From positions 1 through 7,080 of the forward strand of contig JAZMZH010000193.1 of assembly GCA_045585875.1 (NCBI GenBank): a DNA stretch of 7,080 bases, given 5' to 3'. The notes under the pieces were generated by a model that worked only from the letters and a program-made list of their open reading frames with translations, had not been told where the DNA came from and searched no databases. Each line of letters starts with the position of its first letter. Positions within the stretch are counted from its first letter, which is position 1. Source of the DNA: JAVBQJ01 sp045585875 (GTDB taxonomy: Bacteria > Verrucomicrobiota > Lentisphaeria > Victivallales > Victivallaceae). The position numbers and the translations under genes are program-made. Below are positions 1-6,058 of this stretch, piece after piece.

Positions 1-44
1 TCGGCGGCGCCGGAAAAATTGTGCGTGTGAATGTCGAGTATCAT
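1..44 (-). CDS. Amidohydrolase-superfamily metal-dependent hydrolase, N-terminus only
   Basis: The minus strand opens a frame at position 44 that reads MILDIHTHNFSGAA and leaves the window. An Asp-Ile-His-Thr-His sequence at the extreme N-terminus is the first metal-binding motif (HxH) of TatD-like and other amidohydrolase-superfamily enzymes, which hydrolyse amide, ester or phosphoester bonds at one or two metal ions. The start is supported by a GGAGGAGG ribosome-binding sequence at 46-53, although the spacing to the ATG is short. It is also supported by the ATGA overlap with the stop codon of the preceding propeller gene (TGA at 43-41), which is typical of translational coupling. It is therefore the fourth gene of the operon. 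Only 14 codons are visible, so the subfamily (TatD, Amidohydro_2 or PHP-like) cannot be decided. Confidence 0.72.
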   Translation of the reverse strand, partial: MILDIHTHNFSGAA

Positions 45-1951
45 ACCTCCTCCTGCACTGCCGCGCGCTCCCCGCGGCGGGCCGGTATCCTGACGGAACC
101 GACTCCGGTGAGATCGTGGATGAAATACAGCCGGTCTCCGATCACGGGACCGCCGCCGGTGATTTTCCTGTCGGGGATGAGCAGTTTTTTCAATCCCCGG
201 CGCTCCACCGAGAAGAGCATCTTTTCCATGATGAAAAGCATCCTGCCGTCCGGGGTCTTCTGAAAGGCGTTTCGGACAATACAGCCGTATCCCGATATGT
301 CGATTTTATCCTCCAGGGTCAGTTCCGACGGCTCGAAGACATACATGCGGGCGTCATCCGCCGCCGCATAGATGCGCCCTTCCCAGAACGCCACGGCGAC
401 TACGTTCGCAGCCCCGGTCGCAGCATGCCTGACGACTTTGCCGTTTGCCCAGTCCATGATGAATACGCTGCCTCCCCCGGCCGACACATGGCCTCCGCCG
501 GGCGCGTCTATGCTGGTGCCGCCCGCCAGATTGCCGTCCGGCATGAAATCCATGGCGATGCAGCTTTCGCCGGGGAGGATTTCCCGGATGCACCGGTTCC
601 CGCCCGTCGCCAGGTTGTGTATCCCCATGCCGCCGCCGGCAAATCCGTATCCCGCGAATCCGCTCATGACGATTTCCCTGCCCGAGGGGGTGACGGCGAT
701 CGCGCGGGGGCGGGTCACCAGTTCCTCCCACTGTCCCAGCACCCTCGGGTTGTTCTCCGGGCGCACCGTTTCGCCTCCGGCCTCCGCGCCCCCGTCGGGG
801 GTGACGGCATACGGCCGGTCATAGGAATACTCCCACAGGCGTCCGCCGGAATATTCACAGCCGTAGAGCTTGTCTCCATGGGCGGTCATATTGCAGAAAT
901 TGCCTCCGCCGACGATACCGTTGAATCCCAGATCGACGATTTTCCCCGACCCGATCTCCAGCCTGCCGAGATGATGGGGATGGGCGCTGGAGAAATAAGG
1001 CACTCCCTCCGCGCCGAGGGCCATGCTGGTGAGCTCCAGCCCGCCCGAAACATAGTCGATGCCGAAGACGTCCCTGCCGCCGTCCCGCCGCTCCACGATC
1101 ATACTTCTTTTGGTAAGGTCGTATTCGAGGAGCTTCATGCCGTTGCCGAAGTCGCGCAGATGGGTCCCGTACTTGAGCTGGCGGCGTCCCGCGGGGCGCG
1201 GGCAGGAGACATTTTCCCCGATAATTTTGCCGCCCAGACACTTGATCCTGAAGTCTCCGAAGACAGCGTACACGCAGCCGTCCTCGCCCTCCGTTACGGA
1301 GGCGCTGCCGCGCTCCCTGACTTCTTCCGGCATCAGCCGGGTGAGATCCCTGAGTTCTTCCGGCATCAGCTGGGTGCGGGCGCCCGAAACAGGGTCGTAA
1401 GCCACAATATTCGCCCGGGCGGTGCCGATGCCGCAATAGACGATGCCCTCCCGGTCGACGGCGATGCTCTGCACATACTCCTCCCTGTCGTCCATCCGCC
1501 CCAGATTTCTGGAGGTTCCCGCGGCGGGATCGACCGCGACCATGTACGCGCCCGGCGCGGCGCCGAGATAGACCGTGCCGTCCGGCGCGATTCCCGCGCA
1601 AATGGTCTCGCCGCAGCTTTTTCCGGCCCTGACATACGTCCTGGAATTCACGTCGAAGACGAGGTTTTCGGACATGCCGATGACATACTTTCCGTCCTCG
1701 GTCAACGCGGAGCCGAAGGCGAAGCCGGTCACGCCCTCGGGCATGTAATACTGATGTGTTTCGCCCGTAACCGCATCCGACATGATCAGATAGGGACGCC
1801 CCATATCCAGGGGGACGCCCAGGACCCGGGGATGCCCCTCCGCATCCGTAAAGGCGACGCTGCTGCGGAGCTCGGCGGACGGGATGCCCACCCCGTAATC
1901 CTCGCAGGCGACGACCTCGGGAGAGGCCGGATGATCCACTTTTTCAATCAT
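41..1951 (-). CDS. Cytoplasmic beta-propeller protein, paralog B
   Basis: This is a protein of about 636 residues built of repeated short motifs typical of beta-propellers, for example APDGTVYLG (122-130), DREGIVYCGIG (167-176), AYDPVSG (184-190), TPSGREIVMSG (421-431) and KTPDGRMLF (565-573). The closest visible relative is the gene at 3096-4952. Both share the order NIVAYDPxSG, GxGxxGGG (GYGFAGGG at 434-441) and GGTSxxAPGGG (477-487). No signal peptide or membrane segment is seen, so a cytoplasmic location is likely. Such folds can be lactonases, lyases, sensors or binding scaffolds; no catalytic signature is recognised and no function is assigned. The frame extends to a GTG at 1975 that would overlap the peptidase gene, but an AAAGGA sequence lies 7 nt before the ATG at 1951, so that start is preferred. 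Residues 193-214 are an 11-residue tandem duplication not present in the paralog. Confidence 0.85.
   Translation of the reverse strand: MIEKVDHPASPEVVACEDYGVGIPSAELRSSVAFTDAEGHPRVLGVPLDMGRPYLIMSDAVTGETHQYYMPEGVTGFAFGSALTEDGKYVIGMSENLVFDVNSRTYVRAGKSCGETICAGIAPDGTVYLGAAPGAYMVAVDPAAGTSRNLGRMDDREEYVQSIAVDREGIVYCGIGTARANIVAYDPVSGARTQLMPEELRDLTRLMPEEVRERGSASVTEGEDGCVYAVFGDFRIKCLGGKIIGENVSCPRPAGRRQLKYGTHLRDFGNGMKLLEYDLTKRSMIVERRDGGRDVFGIDYVSGGLELTSMALGAEGVPYFSSAHPHHLGRLEIGSGKIVDLGFNGIVGGGNFCNMTAHGDKLYGCEYSGGRLWEYSYDRPYAVTPDGGAEAGGETVRPENNPRVLGQWEELVTRPRAIAVTPSGREIVMSGFAGYGFAGGGMGIHNLATGGNRCIREILPGESCIAMDFMPDGNLAGGTSIDAPGGGHVSAGGGSVFIMDWANGKVVRHAATGAANVVAVAFWEGRIYAAADDARMYVFEPSELTLEDKIDISGYGCIVRNAFQKTPDGRMLFIMEKMLFSVERRGLKKLLIPDRKITGGGPVIGDRLYFIHDLTGVGSVRIPARRGERAAVQEEV
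1314..1379 (-). repeat. 33-bp in-frame tandem duplication
   Basis: Two adjacent 33-bp units (1314-1346 and 1347-1379) agree at 29 of 33 positions. On the coding strand they encode TQLMPEELRDL followed by TRLMPEEVRER, residues 193-214 of propeller B. The paralog at 3096-4952 has only one corresponding segment (around LLTEDERIRP, 191-200), so the second unit is probably an insertion by slippage or duplication in this lineage. It is predicted to lengthen a loop, or a short helix rich in Glu and Arg, between propeller strands. Confidence 0.85.
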
Positions 1952-1967
1952 TTTCATATCCTTTGTG

Positions 1968-3038
1968 TTATTCACGTCCCATGATTTTACGCCTTGAGGC
2001 CAGGCGGTGTTCCAGACCGTATTCCAGCGTGGTCTCTATCACCCGGTAGCCGCACTCCAGCTTGTTGTCGAAGGGTTCGGGGGTCAGGGCGGCATACTCC
2101 ACCGTAAACGCGGGCGCTCCCGTGGCCAGCGTGACGGCCGTGTTGATATCGCTCTGCTCGTGGACCGGCTCGTCCTTCAGCTCCTTCGGGGAAGCGGGCT
2201 CTTTTTCGTACCATCTGCGCCGGATGGCGAAAATGGTTTTGAGGTTCTCCGGATAGTTCATAAAGGAGGGCGCCACGATATGCGGGGTGTAGTCGGCCGA
2301 GTGCAGGTTCATCATGCAGTCGATCCGCTCCCGGTCGGCAAGCTGCAGCAGGGCTCTTGCCTCCGCCGTCCGGATGCAGCCCGGCGCACAGTCCAGCATG
2401 ATGTTGTATCCGTCGGCATTGTAATAGGTTCCCAGCTGCATGACCTCGTCCATGGGCATGGGGAAATATTCTTTCAGGTCGGGCCATTTGAGCTGCCGCC
2501 CGTCCTTCAGAAACGTGTGCAGCGGAGCGTAGTCATCCTTTGTGCAGGAGTTGAGGCAGTCGGGGGCGACGGCCCTGCCGTCCATGTTCACGCAGGGCAG
2601 CAGGATCAGCCGGTATCTGGAACACAGCTCCAGCAGGCGCGGGTTTTCGCGTCCCCTGTGGTCCACCCCTTTCTCAAGGAGGGAGATGAGGTTGCTGACC
2701 GTGCAGATGCCCTCCGTCTCTTCGCCGTGGATGCCCGCCGCGATCATGACGGCCTGGGGATCGTTGTCCGAATACACCTCGGGATGGGGCGAACCGGTGG
2801 CGCTCGGCCAGTTGACCATGCGCCGGGGCCCCGGCTCCGGGCCGTAGGTCACGGCATAGACGGGGAAATCTCCGGGCGTCCTGGCGATGATCTCCAGCCG
2901 TCCTTTTCGGACGGCCTTCATATCCTCCGTCAGCTCCTCGATGCGCACCCGCCACCACGCGGGGCGGGGCAGGGCGTGAGCTATGCTCCTGCGAACAAAC
3001 CTGTCCCTGAACTTCGACTCATGTCTGAGCTCCGCCAT
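1968..3038 (-). CDS. M14-family zinc peptidase or deacylase
   Basis: The 356-residue protein has the zinc-ligand motif HxxE in AAGIHGEETEG (H104, E107). It also has an NPDG-like segment CVNMDGR (149-155), a third zinc-ligand candidate in MMNLHSADY (H246), and a candidate catalytic glutamate in AFTVEYA (E314). This order is that of the M14 metallocarboxypeptidase fold, which removes C-terminal amino acids or, in related branches, deacylates amino-acid derivatives. The region where classical carboxypeptidases carry the Asn-Arg pair that binds the substrate carboxylate reads NADGYNIMLD (207-216) with no arginine, so the substrate may not be an ordinary peptide C-terminus (inference). The gap between E107 and H246 (138 residues) is slightly long. 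There is no signal peptide. AGGAGG lies 9 nt before the ATG at 3038. The gene sits 57 bp after propeller A and 16 bp before the preferred start of propeller B, so the three are probably one transcript. Confidence 0.88.
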   Translation of the reverse strand: MAELRHESKFRDRFVRRSIAHALPRPAWWRVRIEELTEDMKAVRKGRLEIIARTPGDFPVYAVTYGPEPGPRRMVNWPSATGSPHPEVYSDNDPQAVMIAAGIHGEETEGICTVSNLISLLEKGVDHRGRENPRLLELCSRYRLILLPCVNMDGRAVAPDCLNSCTKDDYAPLHTFLKDGRQLKWPDLKEYFPMPMDEVMQLGTYYNADGYNIMLDCAPGCIRTAEARALLQLADRERIDCMMNLHSADYTPHIVAPSFMNYPENLKTIFAIRRRWYEKEPASPKELKDEPVHEQSDINTAVTLATGAPAFTVEYAALTPEPFDNKLECGYRVIETTLEYGLEHRLASRRKIMGRE

Positions 3039-3083
3039 ACGTTGATTCCTCCTGATTGTGCATGTATGTCGAGTATTGGAAAC

Positions 3084-3095
3084 GAAACCGGTTTC
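3084..3095. promoter_or_regulatory. LacI-family-like operator palindrome inside the operon
   Basis: GAAACCGGTTTC is a perfect 12-bp palindrome with a central CpG, the form typical of operators bound by LacI/GalR-family repressors. It sits directly after the stop codon of propeller A (3096-3098), within the 57-bp gap before the peptidase gene. A second GGAAAC half lies beside it at 3078-3083. No convincing -10/-35 pair was found next to it. It could regulate an internal promoter, act as a roadblock, or be fortuitous. Confidence 0.45.
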
Positions 3096-4952
3096 TCATT
3101 GCGCGGCGCCGGTGAGCGAAACGCCGCGCCAGCGCCGGTCACTGCCGTAATAAAGTACCCCGCCGCGGACGGCGCCGCCGGCCTGAATCTCCGGCGTGAC
3201 CGGGATGAATCCGGTGACGGCGCACTTGTCGGGATCAACCCTCCCGACGCCGGACCGGAAGAGCAGCCACAGGTCGTCGCTGTCGTGCAGCAGCAGCCGC
3301 GGCCCCTGGGTGACCGGGAGGCCGCCGAATTCGCGGACGGAGGCTCCGGGGATGATCCGGCGCGAAGCGAGTTCGAAGCGGAAGAGGCGGAGATCGCTGT
3401 CGATGCCGACGGCGTCGCCGCCGGGCAGCGCGGCCAGACTCAAAACCGCGTCGATGCCGCCCGGAACCCTGCCGCGCCAGACGGTCCTGCCCCCGGCGGC
3501 ATCCACCAGCAGCAGACCGGCTTCCGGCGCTTTGCGTTCGCCGCCGGTGCCGGGAGCGGTGGTCGTGCCGACCAGCAGCAGCCGATCGGAGAGAGCCGCC
3601 AGCGCGAAAGGCGCTTCGTTTTCGGCCAGTTCGGTATGGGGGATCACGCGGAGCCTGCCGGAATCCATGTCGAGCAGCGCCAGACCGCCTCCGGTCATGC
3701 CGTACCCCGGCGTGCCGCCCATGGCCAGCGTTTTGCCGTCCGGGGTGATCGCAAGGCAGTGGGGGCGGTTGATCGCGGGATCGGCCTTGCCGTAAAAGAT
3801 CGGATTCGCATCGAAATCGGGCTCTTCGAGCTCCATCGGGTTTTTCAGGGTCCAGGGCCGCGAGGGGTCGTAACGCAGAATCTGTCCGCCGCAGTAGCCG
3901 CCGATGTAGAAGTATTTGCCGCGGGCGAGGATGGTGTTGCACTGGATACCGGCGGCTTCATCGGTCCTGCGCCCGGCGGCCGGATCCAGCGTGCCGAAAC
4001 GGAAGGGGAAGAATCCGCCGCCCGCCATCACGCCGTCGGCATTGACGTCCAGTCCCATCAGCGGCGCGCCGTAATTTTCGAAGGTGAAGGAAACCGTGCG
4101 TCTGCTTTTCCCGTCCTTTTCCAGCACTTCCAGCGTGCCCGCCGCGAGGTCGATTCCGGTCAGAGTGCGCCCCGAGGGGAAGCCGCGGAGGACGGCGTCC
4201 TGCGGGCCGGTGTAGTCGGGATAGTGCATTTTCACATCGGGCTCTCCGCAGGGGGATTTGGCGCCTCCGGAGAGTTTGTAAAAGGGCCCTGCGTCTCCGC
4301 GGATGCCGCCGTAAATCCCGCCGCCGCCGTCCCCGTAGACTTGACACATGGCGGGCCGGATGCGCTCGTCCTCCGTCAGCAGCGGCCGTATTTCCCCGGT
4401 TTCGCGGTGATAGGCGATCAGGTGCCCGGCGGTTTCTCCGATCCCGATGTAGAGCCAGCCGTCCGGCGCGGCGGCGAGGGTCCGGGGATACTGCGGCCAA
4501 TTTTCCCGGTTCAGCACGCCGTGATCGGTGAAGCGCCGTTCCGCGGGGGCAAAGGAGTACAGGGCGCAGTCCGGATAGGCTGCGGCCCAGATCCGTCCCT
4601 CTCCGTCCTCCTCCATGGCCATGGCGGCGAGGGAGGGGACGCTCCGGACAAATGTGAATTCCTTCCGCGCCGGATCGTATTCGACGAAGTGGTTTCCGAA
4701 AAGGGAATAACATTTCCCGGAGCGGCTGCGGAGCGACGAGTAAACCGCGTCGGGGTTGTCGAAAGGGACGGGGATGCCGTCGCACGCTCCGGTTTCGGCG
4801 TCAATCTGAAGCACCCGGCGGTTGACATCGTCCATCAGCCAGACGACCACGGCGTCATGTCCCCGTCCGTCCGTCGTCGCGGCGACGCCCCGCAGGGTGC
4901 CGCCCCGGACCGCGATGCCGTAATCCGCGGCGGCTCTTTTCATCGGTTTCAT
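3096..4952 (-). CDS. Cytoplasmic beta-propeller protein, paralog A
   Basis: First gene of the minus-strand operon, about 618 residues. Propeller-type repeats include DAETGACDGI (51-60), FVEYDPARKEF (89-99), AAPDGWLYIGIGETAGHLIAY (split around 161-181), AITPDGKTLAMGG (401-413) and LLLVDAAGGRT (480-490). Shared with paralog B are GYGMTGGG (416-423) and VGTTTAPGTG (461-470), in the same order and at similar distances, which indicates a common ancestor spanning the whole length. There is no signal peptide or membrane segment. The open frame reaches back to 5051, but the predicted transcription start lies near 5000. The ATG at 4952 has an AGAGGA sequence 7 nt upstream, so it is preferred; the ATG at 4970 is the main alternative. 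No enzyme signature is recognised. Position ahead of a peptidase and an amidohydrolase suggests a role in the same pathway, but this is only inferred. Confidence 0.85.
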   Translation of the reverse strand: MKPMKRAAADYGIAVRGGTLRGVAATTDGRGHDAVVVWLMDDVNRRVLQIDAETGACDGIPVPFDNPDAVYSSLRSRSGKCYSLFGNHFVEYDPARKEFTFVRSVPSLAAMAMEEDGEGRIWAAAYPDCALYSFAPAERRFTDHGVLNRENWPQYPRTLAAAPDGWLYIGIGETAGHLIAYHRETGEIRPLLTEDERIRPAMCQVYGDGGGGIYGGIRGDAGPFYKLSGGAKSPCGEPDVKMHYPDYTGPQDAVLRGFPSGRTLTGIDLAAGTLEVLEKDGKSRRTVSFTFENYGAPLMGLDVNADGVMAGGGFFPFRFGTLDPAAGRRTDEAAGIQCNTILARGKYFYIGGYCGGQILRYDPSRPWTLKNPMELEEPDFDANPIFYGKADPAINRPHCLAITPDGKTLAMGGTPGYGMTGGGLALLDMDSGRLRVIPHTELAENEAPFALAALSDRLLLVGTTTAPGTGGERKAPEAGLLLVDAAGGRTVWRGRVPGGIDAVLSLAALPGGDAVGIDSDLRLFRFELASRRIIPGASVREFGGLPVTQGPRLLLHDSDDLWLLFRSGVGRVDPDKCAVTGFIPVTPEIQAGGAVRGGVLYYGSDRRWRGVSLTGAAQ

Positions 4953-5006
4953 TTCAAATTCCTCTTTCATACCGGGACGGAAGCGAGATGCGTTCGCCCT
5001 TTTCAT

Positions 5007-5035
5007 AATATGCAGGAGAACGGGCTCAAAAGCAA
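5007..5035 (-). promoter_or_regulatory. Predicted sigma70-type promoter of the propeller/peptidase operon
   Basis: On the minus strand TTGCTT (5035-5030) and CATATT (5012-5007) are separated by 17 bp. Transcription would start near 5000, giving a leader of about 48 nt before the ATG at 4952. The hexamers alone are moderate. The call gains weight because an equivalent TTGCTT-17-TATATT pair stands at the same position next to the matching upstream element at 7013-7041. Confidence 0.5.
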
Positions 5036-5073
5036 ATGTCGATTCGGGCAAATAAAGTATTATTTCGGGTCAT
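5029..5073 (-). promoter_or_regulatory. Activator-like direct-repeat element, copy 1
   Basis: Plus-strand TCGGG cores at 5044-5048 and 5065-5069, in the context ATT(T)CGGG, form direct repeats exactly 21 bp apart, two helical turns. The segment also includes AAAGCAAAT, which covers the predicted -35 of the minus-strand promoter. The whole 45-bp stretch matches 7035-7079 at 34 positions, with AAGTATTATTTCGGG identical. Direct repeats 21 bp apart that abut a poor -35 are the classical layout for AraC-family activators. The identity of the regulator is inferred. The element lies between divergent genes and could also affect the plus-strand gene at 5194. Confidence 0.6.
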
Positions 5074-5108
5074 CCCGGCGGCCTCGGAAGTTCCCGGCGG
5101 ATATAAGG

Positions 5109-5136
5109 TGGAAAAGCTGCCGGAAGATGCTATAGT
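5109..5136 (+). promoter_or_regulatory. Candidate promoter of the 209-aa jelly-roll gene
   Basis: TGGAAA (5109-5114) and TATAGT (5131-5136) are separated by 16 bp, and the -10 matches the sigma70 consensus in five of six positions. Transcription would begin near 5143, about 50 nt before the GTG. The -35 is weak, so activation or a different -35 is possible. Confidence 0.4.
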
Positions 5137-5142
5137 ATAGCA
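5128..5142. promoter_or_regulatory. 15-bp palindrome over the plus-strand -10
   Basis: TGCTATAGTATAGCA is an inverted repeat with perfect 7-bp arms around one central base. It contains the predicted TATAGT -10 of the plus-strand gene, so a protein bound there would block that promoter. The shape is like operators of dimeric repressors, but no specific family is recognised. Confidence 0.4.
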
Positions 5143-5193
5143 GCGCATTGACGTTTCTTCGGAAAGTGAAAAAAACTTTCGAAAGGAGATGCT

Positions 5194-5823
5194 GTGAAAA
5201 CGGTGAAACTGATTTCCCACGTGATTGAGCTGGATGAAAAAAACCTTCTGCTTGATTTTTCATCATTTTCCCCCGATGACTGGACCATCATACGCCACTC
5301 TCCCCGATGGCAGGTGACTTCCGAAGCCATTGTCGGCGGGGAAGCGGGAGAGACGGCTCACGGCCAGATCTTTTACAGGACCCCTGTGCCCGGCGACATC
5401 GTCATGGAGTTCGATGCGGAACTGATCGGAGACTGCGATCATGACATCATCTGGTGGTGGGGCACTTCGCTGGACAGGGACCCGTGGGGAGAAGGCTACC
5501 TGGGCTGTATCGGAGGATGGTGGAACAATCTCTCCGGGATTGAGAAAAGTCCGGATTTTGAGCCCAGCTGCATTGTGCCGACAACTCCCGTCCGGCCTCG
5601 TACCGTTTATCATATCATTTCCGGCGGCGCCGGTTCCATGCAGTTCATTTTTGTCGACGGCGCCCTGTCATGCTATATGACCGACCCCGATCCCGCGACA
5701 CGCAGGGGCGGTTATTTCGGCTTCGGCGTTTTTGAATCCCATGTCCGATACAGCAATCTGAAGATTTACCGTCCGAGAGTTGCGGACGATCCCCACTCTT
5801 ATCGGACGGCGGCGGCGATGTGA
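5194..5823 (+). CDS. Trp-rich concanavalin-like (YesU/DUF1961- or DUF1080-like) protein
   Basis: This 209-residue protein starts at a GTG preceded by GAAAGGAG 6-7 nt upstream. It has the look of a single jelly-roll domain: DWTIIRHSPRWQV (29-41), FYRTPVPGDIVMEFDAEL (60-77), IIWWWGTSL (85-93), GYLGCIGGWWNN (101-112), FIFVDGALSCYM (151-162) and a closing strand GGYFGFGVFESHVRYSNLKI (172-191). The closing pattern of Gly-rich strand, then 'R-YSNLKIY', is common in carbohydrate-associated families such as YesU/DUF1961 and the DUF1080 glycan hydrolase group. The tryptophan clusters fit sugar contacts. Family membership is by pattern memory and moderate only. There is no signal peptide, so it is probably cytoplasmic. 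It is transcribed away from the propeller/peptidase operon and converges with the pseudopilin gene. A small 6-bp hairpin (5162-5167 with 5175-5180) lies just before the ribosome-binding site. Confidence 0.82.
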   Translation: MKTVKLISHVIELDEKNLLLDFSSFSPDDWTIIRHSPRWQVTSEAIVGGEAGETAHGQIFYRTPVPGDIVMEFDAELIGDCDHDIIWWWGTSLDRDPWGEGYLGCIGGWWNNLSGIEKSPDFEPSCIVPTTPVRPRTVYHIISGGAGSMQFIFVDGALSCYMTDPDPATRRGGYFGFGVFESHVRYSNLKIYRPRVADDPHSYRTAAAM

Positions 5824-5951
5824 GCCGACAGGCAGTGCGGGCGGTGTGGGGCTCTCAGCGCCGAGTGCTGACAGCCGACGGCCTGAGACCGCGCACAGCC
5901 CCTGCGAAACGGCCCCGCCCCTCGCCCGCGTGTCACCGGAGTGGCCCTCCG
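5824..5951. other. GC-rich convergent intergenic segment without a gene
   Basis: This is the space between the convergent jelly-roll and pseudopilin genes, up to the terminator. It holds a possible stem 5850-5859/5867-5876 (10 bp, one mismatch) and further complementary words (TCTCAG 5853-5858 with CTGAGA 5883-5888). None is followed by a T-run, so no confident intrinsic terminator for the plus-strand gene is visible. No plausible coding frame with a ribosome-binding site was found. Confidence 0.4.
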
Positions 5952-5999
5952 TAAAGCAAAAGGCGGCAGACGCCGGGATGTCCCGGAGGTCTGCCGCCT
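5952..5999 (-). terminator. Intrinsic terminator of the pseudopilin gene
   Basis: AGGCGGCAGAC (5961-5971) pairs perfectly with GTCTGCCGCCT (5989-5999), and an inner CCGGGA/TCCCGG stem (5973-5978, 5981-5986) extends the hairpin. In the minus-strand direction the stem is followed by TTTTGCTTTAC, a broken U-tract. It lies about 60 nt after the stop codon of the pseudopilin gene. On the plus strand there is no T-run after the stem, so it is directional. Confidence 0.82.
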
Positions 6000-6058
6000 G
6001 CCGTGGTATGTGTTAGATGCGCCCGGCGGAGACCGCCGGGCCGCATCCTCATCCGCGT

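Noticed and set aside
31..41. ATGTCGAGTAT occurs both at 31-41 and at 3066-3076
   Set aside because: An 11-base match is expected several times by chance in 7 kb, and one copy is coding while the other is intergenic.
116..1984. Plus-strand open frame of about 620 codons opposite propeller B
   Set aside because: The translation is low-complexity and His/Ala/Gly/Arg-rich with no recognisable motif. The opposite strand has clear propeller repeats and good ribosome-binding sites.
4953..5051. N-terminal extension of propeller A from the ATG at 5051
   Set aside because: It would lie upstream of the predicted transcript start near 5000, has no ribosome-binding site, and covers the conserved activator element and promoter.
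2007..5135. Very long plus-strand open frame (over 1000 codons) antisense to the M14 and propeller A genes
   Set aside because: It runs across two genes and the gap between them, has no domain-like sequence, and is explained by GC-rich third positions of the minus-strand genes suppressing antisense stop codons.
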